From Sporolactobacillus shoreae (lineage in GTDB: Bacteria; Bacillota; Bacilli; Bacillales; Sporolactobacillaceae), in contig NZ_SRJD01000011.1 of NCBI RefSeq assembly GCF_004684935.1, positions 1-64,000 on the forward strand: a stretch of DNA of 64,000 nt. The letters are read 5' to 3'. Both the position numbers and the translations under genes were made by a program. The notes under the pieces were generated by a model that saw nothing but the letters and a program-made list of their open reading frames with translations, made no database searches and was not told the origin of the DNA. Below are positions 50,706 through 59,597 of the stretch, in pieces (the first letter of the stretch is position 1; each line of letters begins with the position of its first letter).

Positions 50706-50741
50706 GTCAGGACTTTCTTCGCAATACACAAAAAACATGAG

Positions 50742-50757
50742 ACACATTATATTGCTT
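50742..50757. promoter_or_regulatory. Candidate NrdR box 2
   Basis: ACACATTATATTGCTT, about 13 of 16 consensus positions, starts 52 bp (about five helical turns) after box 1. Confidence 0.5.
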
Positions 50758-50871
50758 TACCTCGTGTTAACAAAATCGTCACAAAACAGAAAAATCCTCT
50801 TTTTTCGCACTGTTATCATAAAAAATGGCGAAATCCTCTCGAAACAACTACATCTTGTAGATTTTCCACTC

Positions 50872-50899
50872 TTGATCACACTATATATTGGATTATAAT
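50872..50899 (+). promoter_or_regulatory. nrdDG promoter with NrdR box in the spacer
   Basis: TTGATC (50872-50877), 16-bp spacer, TATAAT (50894-50899). The spacer is exactly a third NrdR-like box, ACACTATATATTGGAT (50878-50893, 14 of 16 positions). Binding there would block RNA polymerase directly. Confidence 0.75.
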
Positions 50900-50931
50900 A
50901 CTCCTATAAAGTTGATCGGGAGATGACGTAG

Positions 50932-52794
50932 TTGATCAAAGAGCCTGTACAGAAAACCAAAACATTGGACGATAAAATCCGCGACTTAATAAATATGGAT
51001 GAATATGTAGCGAATGAAAACGCCAATAAAGATGAAAAGGTGTTTAATACGCAGCGCGATCTGCTTGCCGGAGTCGCAGCAAGAGATTATGCTCTGCGTC
51101 ATATTCTTCCGAAAGAATTTGCTGATGCGCATAATGAGGGGATCATTCATTTTCACGATCTGGACTATTCCCCGTTCTTCAGCATGTACAACTGTATGCT
51201 GATTGACTTCAAAGGTATGTTGGAAAACGGTTTTTCGATCGGCAACGCCGACGTGGAGCAGCCAAGATCGATTAAGACAGCGACGGCGCTGGTGGCACAG
51301 ATTGTGGCCAATGTTTCGTCTAATATTTACGGCGGGACTTCCTTTAACCGGGCCGACGAAGTGCTGGAACCCTACGCGAAAATCAGTTTTGAGAAGTATC
51401 TGAAGACAGCCAAGGCATGGCTTTCTGATCCGGAGGCACAGGAAAAATACGCTTACGCAATGACGGAAAAAGAAATTTATGACTCGATGCAGTCATTGGA
51501 ATATGAAATTAATACTCTGTTCAGTTCCAATGGTCAGACACCATTTTTCACTTTGAATTTTGGCCTTGGGGAATCATGGTTCGCCCGAGAAATTCAGAAA
51601 GCGATCCTGAAGGTCAGAATTCTTGGACTGGGCCGCGATCACAAGACCGCTGTTTTCCCAAAACTGGTATTTACCATTAAGAACGGTCTGAATCTTCATC
51701 CGGATGATCCAAACTATGACATTAAAAAACTGGCCGTCGAATGCTCAACCAAACGGATGTATCCGGACATCTTGAATTATGACCGGATCGTGGAAGTTAC
51801 CGGTGATTTCAAAGCGCCGATGGGCTGCCGCTCTTTCCTTCCTTCCTATCAGGAGAATGGCGAGTACATCGCCGACGGGCGGAACAATATGGGTGTGGTG
51901 ACATTGAATATTCCAAGGATTGCGCTCGAGTCCAATGGCGACAAGGCAGCTTTCTGGAGCCTGTTTGAAGAACGTTTGGATCTCGTCTGCCGGGCTCTCG
52001 AATTCCGTATCCACACACTGGATAAGGTCAAGGCCAACAATGCACCGATCCTTTATCAATACGGAGCGACTGGCAAGCGGCTGCATGGCACGGATTCTGT
52101 AAGCGACATTTTCAAAAACGGGCGCGCGACGGTTTCGATGGGCTATATCGGACTCTATGAAGCAGCGACGGTCTTCTACGGACCGGAATGGGAACACAAT
52201 CCGGAAGCGAAGACTTTTACCTTGGATATCGTCAAGCGCTTCAAGGAAGTATCCTTGCAATGGCGTGCTAAAACAGGATACGCGTTCAGTGTCTACGCGA
52301 CACCTTCGGAGAGCCTGACAGACCGTTTTTGCCGGCTGGACAAGCAGCATTTCGGCAGCATTAAGGATATTACCGACAAGGACTATTATACGAACAGTTT
52401 CCATTATGACGTGCGGAAGAAAATCACTCCATTTGAAAAAATTGATTTTGAAAAAGATTATGAACCATATACGGCAGGCGGGTTCATCCATTACTGTGAG
52501 TTCCCATCCCTGATCAATAACCCTGAAGGGCTGGAAGCCGTATGGAATTACGCGTATGACCGAGTTGGCTATTTCGGAACAAACACACCGATCGATAAAT
52601 GCTATGAATGCGGTTATGAAGGGGAATTTGAGTCGACGGCGGAAGGCTTCAAGTGCCCAAGCTGCGGCAACCACAATCCGGAAACCACCTCATGCATCCG
52701 TCGGCTGTGCGGCTATCTGGGATCCGTTATTCAGCGCAAACCGATCAAAGGCCGCCTGAAGGAAATCAACAGCCGGGAAAAACAGCAGAGCTGA
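50932..52794 (+). CDS. nrdD: Anaerobic (class III) ribonucleoside-triphosphate reductase
   Basis: Makes dNTPs without oxygen by a glycyl radical. 620 residues: ten-stranded barrel with active-site Cys, C-terminal zinc site (CYECG and CPSCG), and the radical Gly594 in RRLCGYLG. The usual N-terminal ATP-cone of about 90 residues (E. coli NrdD 712 residues) is missing; the protein begins directly at the region before RDLLAGVAARDYAL. TTG 50932 follows GGGAGATGA. Without the cone, dATP feedback on overall activity should be absent. Promoter carries NrdR-like boxes. Confidence 0.94.
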   Translation: MIKEPVQKTKTLDDKIRDLINMDEYVANENANKDEKVFNTQRDLLAGVAARDYALRHILPKEFADAHNEGIIHFHDLDYSPFFSMYNCMLIDFKGMLENGFSIGNADVEQPRSIKTATALVAQIVANVSSNIYGGTSFNRADEVLEPYAKISFEKYLKTAKAWLSDPEAQEKYAYAMTEKEIYDSMQSLEYEINTLFSSNGQTPFFTLNFGLGESWFAREIQKAILKVRILGLGRDHKTAVFPKLVFTIKNGLNLHPDDPNYDIKKLAVECSTKRMYPDILNYDRIVEVTGDFKAPMGCRSFLPSYQENGEYIADGRNNMGVVTLNIPRIALESNGDKAAFWSLFEERLDLVCRALEFRIHTLDKVKANNAPILYQYGATGKRLHGTDSVSDIFKNGRATVSMGYIGLYEAATVFYGPEWEHNPEAKTFTLDIVKRFKEVSLQWRAKTGYAFSVYATPSESLTDRFCRLDKQHFGSIKDITDKDYYTNSFHYDVRKKITPFEKIDFEKDYEPYTAGGFIHYCEFPSLINNPEGLEAVWNYAYDRVGYFGTNTPIDKCYECGYEGEFESTAEGFKCPSCGNHNPETTSCIRRLCGYLGSVIQRKPIKGRLKEINSREKQQS

Positions 52795-52819
52795 CAGACA
52801 GGCGAATGAGAGGGGGAAG

Positions 52820-53362
52820 ATGCGGAGACAGAAACATGTCCACCGCATCCGGAAGACAATGAATTATGCGGACTATAAACGTTTTGATTTTCTGAACGGA
52901 ACCGGGATCCGCCACTCTTTGTTTGTGAGCGGCTGCCATTTCCATTGCAAAGGCTGCTGGAACGCAGTTGCCTGGAACCCGAGTTTCGGAAAACCATATA
53001 CGGAAGATGTTGAAAATAAGATTATTGACGATCTGAATCAGCCGGAACTGCCTGTGCAGGGCCTGTCCCTTCTTGGCGGTGAACCCTTCGATCACCCGGA
53101 AACGCTGACACATTTGGTCAGGCGGGTTAAATCGGAATGTAAGGGCAAGGATATCTGGTGCTGGACAGGCTTTCACTTTGAGGATCTGGTGAATGATCCG
53201 GAACGCAGAGAAATGCTGAATCAGATCGATGTACTGGTTGACGGACCGTTTGAGATTGATAAACGGAATCTGAAACTTAAATTCCGGGGTTCATCCAATC
53301 AGCGCGTCCTTAATGTGCAGGAATCGTTGAAAGAGAATCGGGCCGTTCTAAGATTCCAATGA
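52820..53362 (+). CDS. nrdG: Anaerobic ribonucleotide reductase activating protein
   Basis: Radical-SAM enzyme that installs the glycyl radical on NrdD. The cluster motif C39-x3-C43-x2-C46 (CHFHCKGC) and LLGGEP are present. ATG 52820 has GAGAGGGGG just upstream (180 residues), but family members start at MNYADYKRFDFLNG, i.e. ATG 52859 (167 residues, weaker GGAAG site); the true start is undecided. Located 25 bp after nrdD, with a shared terminator. Confidence 0.93.
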   Translation: MRRQKHVHRIRKTMNYADYKRFDFLNGTGIRHSLFVSGCHFHCKGCWNAVAWNPSFGKPYTEDVENKIIDDLNQPELPVQGLSLLGGEPFDHPETLTHLVRRVKSECKGKDIWCWTGFHFEDLVNDPERREMLNQIDVLVDGPFEIDKRNLKLKFRGSSNQRVLNVQESLKENRAVLRFQ

Positions 53363-53369
53363 AAAAATT

Positions 53370-53406
53370 AAAACCTGACCGGGAGCGGAATCCCGATCAG
53401 GTTTTT
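53370..53406. terminator. Bidirectional terminator between nrdG and rnhA
   Basis: AAAACCTGA-c-CGGGA pairs with TCCCG-a-TCAGGTTTT; T-run on plus, A-run gives U-tail on minus. Confidence 0.88.
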
Positions 53407-53409
53407 GTA

Positions 53410-53868
53410 TTAACTCCTGCTCTCAATTTCATCCATGGCCTGATTGGCCAGCTCGTCTGCACGCTCATTCAGGGTAACTCCATGATGCCCTTTAACTTTA
53501 TTAAAAGTAATCGCTTGTTGTCTGCCTGCGAGTTCGTTCAGCCGCATCCATAATTCTTTATTTTTTACAGGCTGCCCGCTGGCAGTTTTCCAGCCTTTTT
53601 TGACCCAGCCCGCCACCCAGCTGTTCATGCCATTGACAACATAGGCGCTGTCGATATAAAAAGAGACCGGAATATGTTCTGTTTTTAATGTTTCAAGAGA
53701 ACGGATTGCTGCCGTCAGTTCCATAATATTGTTTGTTGTGTCCGCTGCGCCGCCATGCAATTCTTTCGAGCGGCCGCCATACTGAAGAACGGCGCCCCAG
53801 CCGCCAATATTATGATCTTCCTGATTACCGCGGCAACCTCCGTCACAATAGATAATAATGTTGTCCAA
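53410..53868 (-). CDS. rnhA: Ribonuclease H, type I
   Basis: Cuts RNA in RNA-DNA hybrids. 152 residues with the full DEDD set: Asp9 (IYCDGG), Glu50 (NNIMELTA), Asp73 (YIDSAYV), Asp138 (NERADELA), plus catalytic His in GHHG. The basic protrusion (WVAGWVKKGWKTASG) of the E. coli type is present, whereas many Bacillales lack such an active copy. Start TTG 53868 after AAAGGTGA. Confidence 0.93.
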   Translation of the reverse strand: MDNIIIYCDGGCRGNQEDHNIGGWGAVLQYGGRSKELHGGAADTTNNIMELTAAIRSLETLKTEHIPVSFYIDSAYVVNGMNSWVAGWVKKGWKTASGQPVKNKELWMRLNELAGRQQAITFNKVKGHHGVTLNERADELANQAMDEIESRS

Positions 53869-54138
53869 AAAAAATCACCTTTTTCACTGAGAGTTCACTT
53901 ATTTATATTATAAACCGAGGCGATGCTTCAGCAAAAGGAGGAACGGATTTTCCAGACAATGATTCCGATCCGGGAAGCCCTCAAATCGAGCGGGTCTGAA
54001 AAGGTGACACTGTCTTAGAAAATATAATTAAAATACGCTAGAATGAATTTTAAGAATAAATTAAGAAAAAAAGTAGTTAATGAAGAATAGTGGCTCGGAT
54101 TGAAACAGATCCGCGACGAATAAGGAGCGTGTAAGATC

Positions 54139-55059
54139 TTGAAAATTGCGGTACTTGGGGCCGGAGCGATCGGCTGTTTTTTCGGAGGGCTTCTGGAAAG
54201 AAAAGACATGGATGTCACGTTTGTCGCCAAGGGGAGGACACTGGAGCGGCTCCGTCAGCATGATCTGATTGTTAAAAGCATCCGTGGTGATTTTTCACTG
54301 CCGGTGAAGGTGGTCGATGCGGAGCAGCTTCGGGCGGAGGAAAACTATGATTTTATTCTGCTCGCGATTAAATCGACGGCGCTGGATGACGTTATTCCCA
54401 AACTGCGTACACTGTCCGGACCGAAAACAGAAATCGTCTGCCTGCTGAACGGCATTGGCAACGAGGAGAGGCTTGCTGAAATCTTCGGTGATGACCGGGT
54501 GGTCGGAGGGTCGGCATTTATATCGATTATCCGTGAAGCACCGGGAATTGTGAACCATGTCGGGGAAGGTACACTCATGATCGGGGAATGGAAGAAAGGG
54601 AAAAGCAGTAAATCGCTGGAGCATCTGGTGAAAGTTTTTCATGAATCCGGAATAAGAACGGAAATATCTGCTGATATCAGGCAAGTGAAATGGGAAAAAC
54701 TGCTCTGGAATATCATCTATAATCCACTCACCGCGCTGACCGGTACTCGGGTCGGCGAAGCGCTTGATGATCCTGATCTGGCATATCTCCTCTCTCAGGT
54801 AAAAAGCGAATTTCTGAGCACGGCAGATGCGGCCGGTGTCAGCATAAGCACTGATTACACCAGCAAAGTGTTGCTTCCAAATCCGGAAGTGCAGAATCAC
54901 AAGACGTCTATGCTTCAGGATCTTGAAAGCGGAAGAGAAATGGAACTTGAGGCAATACTGGGATTCGTGATCAAAACAGCGGACCAGTATAAGGTCCCGG
55001 TTAAAACAATTGAAACAATCTACCATTTGCTTCGCTTTACAGAAAGAAAACAAGGATGA
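54139..55059 (+). CDS. Ketopantoate reductase family (PanE/ApbA-like)
   Basis: 306 residues: Rossmann GAGAIG (8-13), AIKST cofactor loop, catalytic Lys in VKWEKLLWNIIYNPLTALTG and Glu/Ser in the C-terminal helical domain (SMLQDLESGREMELE). Enzymes of this family reduce 2-ketopantoate to pantoate for CoA, but paralogues act on other 2-keto acids. TTG 54139 follows AAGGAGCG. No other pantothenate gene is nearby. 53880-54138 otherwise holds no gene. Confidence 0.85.
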   Translation: MKIAVLGAGAIGCFFGGLLERKDMDVTFVAKGRTLERLRQHDLIVKSIRGDFSLPVKVVDAEQLRAEENYDFILLAIKSTALDDVIPKLRTLSGPKTEIVCLLNGIGNEERLAEIFGDDRVVGGSAFISIIREAPGIVNHVGEGTLMIGEWKKGKSSKSLEHLVKVFHESGIRTEISADIRQVKWEKLLWNIIYNPLTALTGTRVGEALDDPDLAYLLSQVKSEFLSTADAAGVSISTDYTSKVLLPNPEVQNHKTSMLQDLESGREMELEAILGFVIKTADQYKVPVKTIETIYHLLRFTERKQG

Positions 55060-55148
55060 AAGCGGAGTTTTAATTAATAGAATGTTTTTAGCAGACAATT
55101 TTTTGAAGAATGGCTAATGACGGCTGCCTTGACGGGGAGGGGAAACCC

Positions 55149-55991
55149 ATGAATTCGGGGATAAAAAATGCGGGTATCATATTTCTGATTCTGCTCAGCG
55201 TCATTTTACTTATGACGCATTTAGTCGTTAAAGAATATGTCATAGCCGCGAAAAGTCCTCGATCAGGGGAATCTCAACGGGTCACAGTTCCTTCTGAAAA
55301 AAAGAAGCAGAAACCGCAGACGCCTAAAGTTCCCAAAACATCGCAGAAACCTCAACCAAAAAAAGAGGTGAAAAAGCAGGATAAGCCGTTGCCGAAAGAA
55401 ATTCATCTCATTGAACCGTTTGTCAGCCAAAAACCGGAACTTCCAAATGGCTGCGAAATTTCCAGCCTCGCGATGCTACTTCGCTCCGCTGGAATTTCTG
55501 CAGACAAGATGGTACTGGCAGACCAGATGCCGAAAGTGCCGTTTTCTTCAGGAGGTTATAACGGAAATCCTAATGAAGGATTTGTCGGCAACATGTATCA
55601 CGGATCAAAAGATAACCCCGGGCTGGCGGTGTATCACCGACCGGTTGCCAATCTTGCACGACAATATCTGGGTAATAGAGTTGAAGATTTGACGGGAAGT
55701 TCCTGGTCAGAAATAGAAAAACAGATTGTCGCCGGCCGGCCAGTCTGGGTAATTACGAGTATCAACTTCCAACCTGTTCCCGAATCTCAATGGGTAAACT
55801 GGCATACAAGGCAGGGAAACATTCGTATTTCATTTATGGAACACTCAGTGCTTGTCACAGGATATGGACAGAAGTTTGTCTACTTTAATAACCCACTTTC
55901 TGACGAGGGTAACAGCCGAGCGGACAAGTCTGACTTTATCTCTGCCTGGAAACAGTTTGGCAGCCAGGCGATCACCTATGGACCAAAGTAA
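55149..55991 (+). CDS. Membrane-anchored C39-like cysteine peptidase (YvpB-like)
   Basis: 280 residues: one N-terminal TM helix (about 9-29), a Lys/Pro/Gln-rich linker (about 45-82) suited to crossing the cell wall, then a papain-fold C39-like domain. Catalytic Cys102 in LPNGCEISSLAML, His232 in FMEHSVLVTGYG, and an Asn/Asp in YFNNPLSDE. Faces outside. Substrate unknown; relatives are often near cell-wall genes. ATG 55149 after GGGGAGGGG. Confidence 0.85.
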   Translation: MNSGIKNAGIIFLILLSVILLMTHLVVKEYVIAAKSPRSGESQRVTVPSEKKKQKPQTPKVPKTSQKPQPKKEVKKQDKPLPKEIHLIEPFVSQKPELPNGCEISSLAMLLRSAGISADKMVLADQMPKVPFSSGGYNGNPNEGFVGNMYHGSKDNPGLAVYHRPVANLARQYLGNRVEDLTGSSWSEIEKQIVAGRPVWVITSINFQPVPESQWVNWHTRQGNIRISFMEHSVLVTGYGQKFVYFNNPLSDEGNSRADKSDFISAWKQFGSQAITYGPK

Positions 55992-56089
55992 ACAGAGGCC
56001 ATGAGCAAATGGAATCATTTTTCATAGGTTAATAATGTTGAAAGTGCCACCGGAGTCCGGAAGAAGCAGGACGGAATCACTGAAAGAAC

Positions 56090-56118
56090 TTGTAAAATTT
56101 TACCGCGTGCGCTATATT
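56090..56118 (+). promoter_or_regulatory. Promoter of the c-di-GMP riboswitch unit
   Basis: TTGTAA (56090-56095), 17-bp spacer, TATATT (56113-56118). Confidence 0.6.
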
Positions 56119-56149
56119 AACACTATAGAATGGAAAATCTCTTATATCT

Positions 56150-56235
56150 AAAGGGCAAAACTGTTGAAAAGCAGTGACGCAAAGTCTCAGATCTAAAAGC
56201 ATTTTTTGCTGACGATGGCTGGACTGCCGTACTTG
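56150..56235 (+). ncRNA. Cyclic di-GMP-I (GEMM) riboswitch
   Basis: AAAGGGCAAA at the entry, P2 CTGTT-gaaa-AGCAG with a GAAA tetraloop, the invariant GTGACGCAAAG, the tetraloop receptor TCTAA...GATGGCTGG, and closing GACTGCC. All GEMM-I landmarks are in order. It lies 350 bp before the glucosaminidase gene with a terminator-like hairpin between, so c-di-GMP probably decides whether this cell-wall enzyme is made. Whether ligand turns the gene on or off cannot be told by eye. Confidence 0.9.
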
Positions 56236-56304
56236 ACTGTTTGCGAATAGACATCAGGCGTAAATGAATGGGGATTTTTTTTATGGTCATCATACGCGTC
56301 TGTT

Positions 56305-56365
56305 AAAAATTGCTTCCTTTGGTCTATTTCTTTTGACATAGTCCCCGCGGCAATTTTTATTTTTC
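56305..56365 (+). terminator. Expression platform terminator of the c-di-GMP riboswitch
   Basis: AAAAATTGC (56305-56313) pairs with GCAATTTTT (56350-56358), followed by ATTTTTC; inner CTAT/ATAG pair. 56366-56584 is untranslated leader without further structure that I recognise. Confidence 0.65.
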
Positions 56366-56584
56366 ATAAACAATCAGAAAAGCAGTTTATTTCTCTCCTC
56401 CACGGCGGCGCGTTTTAAGTGCTCCGGATGTATCTTCATCTACACCAACCTTTGAGACTCCCTTTTCTTATCAAGAGATGAATATTTTCCCACTAAAACG
56501 ATTAGGCCGGATACGGTTCTTCAGTTTGGACACGGATTAGAAAACTTTTCATCATTTTGATTCAATTTGTGGGGGTGCAGTACC

Positions 56585-58735
56585 TTGAATCCAAATCACA
56601 GCCTGGCAGCTATAGGAACTTTTGCAACAGCAGCAGCAGTAGCGGCGGTAGCTTCTGCGATGCCGTCCGACGTACTCGCGGCTTCTTTCCAGCCCTATAC
56701 GGGGCAGGCGACAACAACTCTGAATGTCCGGAATACGCCCAGCACGGGTCAGCCCAGAATCGGGCTACTGAAACAGGGCGATACCTTTCAGGTAACCGGC
56801 ATTGCGGGAAAGAGCGAAAAGGGAAACTGGCTGAAAATCGTCTATAAAAACAAATCAGCCTATGTCGACGGAGCCTATGTAGTTAAGGCGGCTGTGAAAT
56901 CAAAACCAGCGCCGGCACAAGCCGTGCAAAAAGTTTCTGCTTATCAGGGCCAGACGACTGATAATTTGAATATCCGTTTCCTGCCGAATCTGAAGGGTAC
57001 CATTCTGGCTACGCTCCAGAAGGGAACTCCTGTGACCGTTATAGGAAAAACTTCGGACGGCTGGCTGCAGATCAGCTATAAGAACGGTTCAGCCTATGTC
57101 TCTTCAACATATGTCAGTGCAGGCGGATCAATCGTGGCACCCCCAAAAACGATCTATACCGCCCAAACAACATCGAATTTAAATGTTCGCACTGGCACAT
57201 CAACTTCAGATAAAATTTTGACCACTCTTAAAAAGGGAAGCAATGTCAATGTCGTTGGTACGAGCAGCAGTTGGCTGAAGATAAATTACAACAACAGTGT
57301 TGCCTATGTATCCGCGAAATATGTGGCAAAGCCAGGGAACAGCACCCCTGCACCTTCGCCGTCTGAGCCAAGTGCTCCGGCTAAAGTAGTGTATACGGGG
57401 ACAACAACGGATGATTTGAATGTCCGGGCTGCGGCGAGTACATCGAGTCAAATAAAGGCAACTCTTAAGAAGGGAAGCAGCGTTGAAGTCATCGGTACGA
57501 GTGGCAGCTGGTTGAAGATAAATTACAACAACGGCGTCGCGTATGTATCCAGCTCGTATGTTGCTAAACCCGGCAGTACCCTTGCCACGCCCAAGGTCCA
57601 GTATACGGGAACGACGACCGATGATCTGAATGTCCGGGCTGCGGCGAGTACGTCAAGCCAAATAAAAACAACCCTGAAGAAGGGGAGCAGCGTTGAGGTC
57701 GTTAGCACAAGCGGCAGCTGGCTGGAAATTAAATACGGAAACGGAACGGCTTATGTTTCCAGTGATTATGTTCAGAAAGACGGGACTTCTACTTCCGGAG
57801 GCCAGCAGACAGCCCCTGCACCGATAGTGACCAGTACAAACACATACGGCGTGATTACCGGGTCAGGTGTCAATTTCAGAAAGGGGCCAGGTACTTCATA
57901 TGGCAAGCTGACCTCTTTTCAGAAGGGCGCAAAAGTGGAATGGCTGACAACCACCGATAACGGATGGGTCAAGATCAGCTACAATGGCCAGGACGGCTAT
58001 GTTTCCGACGCTTATATCACGCAGGAGACAGTAACGAATGAGCAGGCCGGCGATGTTGCCTATTCTTACACGAAATATCCGATGACTTTCGGACAGGCGC
58101 TAGCACTTGAACAGAAGGTAAACTCATCGTCTGATTTGGCTTATTATCTGAACCCCAATAATTTTCAACAGGGAACACCTGATTATTTCCAGTTTTTAAA
58201 ACTGTCATCTCTTTCAGGAGTGACAGCATCGCAAGTGAACTCCTTGCTGAAGGGGGATGGGATCCTGGCGGGCCATGGTGCGGATTTTGTTCATGCCGCC
58301 CAAAAATATAGTGTGAATGAGATTTATCTCGTTGCGCACGCGCTGCTCGAGACAGGGAATGGAAATTCATCCCTTGCAAATGGAGTCTCCTATAAAGGAT
58401 ACACTGTTTATAATATGTTTGGTATCGGCGCATTTGATCTTGACCCGCTGAATGGCGGCGCGGCGCTCGCTCTTCAAGGAAAATGGTACACGCCGGCTGA
58501 CGCAATTTTTGGCGGCGCAAAGTGGATTGCCGCCAACTATATCTATAACCAAAATTATCAGCAGGATACCTTATATAAAATGCGTTGGAATCCGGATGCC
58601 CTGGTTGGTGGGAGTGCGGCACATCAATATGCCACAGACACAGGCTGGGCTGTGAAACAAACAAGCAACATGGAAAAATTGTATGTTCAGGCCAAGCTCA
58701 AGAATCTTCTCTATGATGTTCCGCAATATAATTAA
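56585..58735 (+). CDS. Secreted N-acetylglucosaminidase with six SH3b repeats
   Basis: Peptidoglycan hydrolase, 716 residues from TTG 56585 (GGGGGTG 8 bp upstream). Signal peptide with cleavage near VLAA-S, then six bacterial SH3 domains, each starting with a TxxLNVR-like strand (about 65-75 residues), separated by Ser/Pro/Thr linkers; repeats 4 and 5 are nearly identical. C-terminal GH73-type glucosaminidase with catalytic Glu in ALLETGNG and VYNMFGIGAFDLDP, like LytD/LytG-type autolysins. Controlled by a c-di-GMP riboswitch, so cell separation or biofilm/motility switching is a likely context. Confidence 0.92.
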   Translation: MNPNHSLAAIGTFATAAAVAAVASAMPSDVLAASFQPYTGQATTTLNVRNTPSTGQPRIGLLKQGDTFQVTGIAGKSEKGNWLKIVYKNKSAYVDGAYVVKAAVKSKPAPAQAVQKVSAYQGQTTDNLNIRFLPNLKGTILATLQKGTPVTVIGKTSDGWLQISYKNGSAYVSSTYVSAGGSIVAPPKTIYTAQTTSNLNVRTGTSTSDKILTTLKKGSNVNVVGTSSSWLKINYNNSVAYVSAKYVAKPGNSTPAPSPSEPSAPAKVVYTGTTTDDLNVRAAASTSSQIKATLKKGSSVEVIGTSGSWLKINYNNGVAYVSSSYVAKPGSTLATPKVQYTGTTTDDLNVRAAASTSSQIKTTLKKGSSVEVVSTSGSWLEIKYGNGTAYVSSDYVQKDGTSTSGGQQTAPAPIVTSTNTYGVITGSGVNFRKGPGTSYGKLTSFQKGAKVEWLTTTDNGWVKISYNGQDGYVSDAYITQETVTNEQAGDVAYSYTKYPMTFGQALALEQKVNSSSDLAYYLNPNNFQQGTPDYFQFLKLSSLSGVTASQVNSLLKGDGILAGHGADFVHAAQKYSVNEIYLVAHALLETGNGNSSLANGVSYKGYTVYNMFGIGAFDLDPLNGGAALALQGKWYTPADAIFGGAKWIAANYIYNQNYQQDTLYKMRWNPDALVGGSAAHQYATDTGWAVKQTSNMEKLYVQAKLKNLLYDVPQYN

Positions 58736-58754
58736 TAGATTAAAAAGCAAAAAC

Positions 58755-58795
58755 AGATCCACAAGCTGATTTCAGAACTTGCGGATCTTTTTTTT
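58755..58795 (+). terminator. Intrinsic terminator
   Basis: AGATCC-a-CAAG pairs with CTTG-c-GGATCT, then eight T. Confidence 0.85.
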
Positions 58796-58836
58796 GTTCA
58801 GCTGAGAATGGATTGCCAAAGAAATAAAAAGCTGTC

Positions 58837-59436
58837 TCAATGTCCTGTCTTTCCTTTTGCCAGCTGGCGCCATTTGTTTCCGAGATCCGGAGGGATGTAC
58901 GCGGCCATCTTGTCGAGCAGCTCATCAGGATTATCCGACACGCACAGCAGATCAAGGTTCGACTGATTAGCAAACTCATGGTCGATGGAGTGCTGAATCA
59001 ATGTGAGAAGCGAATCGAAATAACCGGCGGCATTCAGCAGGCCGATGGGTTTATGATGAATACCAATCTGTGCCCAGCACAGGATTTCAAATAATTCGTC
59101 AAAGGTGCCAATTCCTCCGGGAAGCGCAATGAATCCGTCGGAGAGCTCATTCATTTTATCTTTCCGGGCATGCATGCTGTCAACTTCAAGAAGCCTTGTC
59201 AGATGAGTATGAGCCATTTCGCCGAGGACCAGTCCCTTTGGCATCACACCTGTGACTTCTCCACCTTTTTCAAGGACACGGTCGGCAATAATTCCCATCA
59301 GCCCAATGGATGAGCCGCCGTATATCAGACCCCATCCCTTGCGCGCAATCGCATCTCCAAGCTTGAGAGCTCCTGCCGCGTATTCCGGATCGTTTCCCAG
59401 ATTTGATCCCGCATAAATACAAATGGTCTTGCTCAA
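58837..59436 (-). CDS. LOG-family protein (YvdD-like)
   Basis: 200 residues, Rossmann-type LOG fold with the diagnostic PGGIGTFDE and an AxxRKDKM-like substrate loop (MHARKDKMNE). Members cleave cytokinin-type or purine nucleoside 5'-monophosphates to base and ribose phosphate. I place the start at TTG 59436 because GGAGG (59450-59446) is then 9 bp away; TTG 59445 and GTG 59442 are too close to that site. Natural bacterial substrate uncertain. Confidence 0.88.
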   Translation of the reverse strand: MSKTICIYAGSNLGNDPEYAAGALKLGDAIARKGWGLIYGGSSIGLMGIIADRVLEKGGEVTGVMPKGLVLGEMAHTHLTRLLEVDSMHARKDKMNELSDGFIALPGGIGTFDELFEILCWAQIGIHHKPIGLLNAAGYFDSLLTLIQHSIDHEFANQSNLDLLCVSDNPDELLDKMAAYIPPDLGNKWRQLAKGKTGH

Positions 59437-59527
59437 ACTCACCAACCTCCTTTTTGTATTCAGGAAGCACTTCTATCATTGTATCGCATATTTTCCGCGA
59501 GTAGCACACACAGGACAAATGGAAATA

Positions 59528-59582
59528 AAAAATCCCGTCTGGCATGACCTTGCATGTTTTGCAAAGCCATAGCCCGACGGGA
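59528..59582 (-). terminator. Terminator of uppP
   Basis: TCCCGTC / GACGGGA (59582-59576 with 59539-59533) with inner GGC-type and TTGCA/TGCAA pairs; minus-strand tail TTTTTTA. Confidence 0.8.
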
Positions 59583-59597
59583 CAGTCGTCTTATTTT

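Noticed and set aside
50659-50898. 79-codon frame before nrdD
   Set aside because: Covers all three NrdR-like boxes and the promoter; no ribosome site.
54015-54261. Minus-strand frames upstream of the PanE-like gene
   Set aside because: Antisense to a well-supported gene and without start signals.
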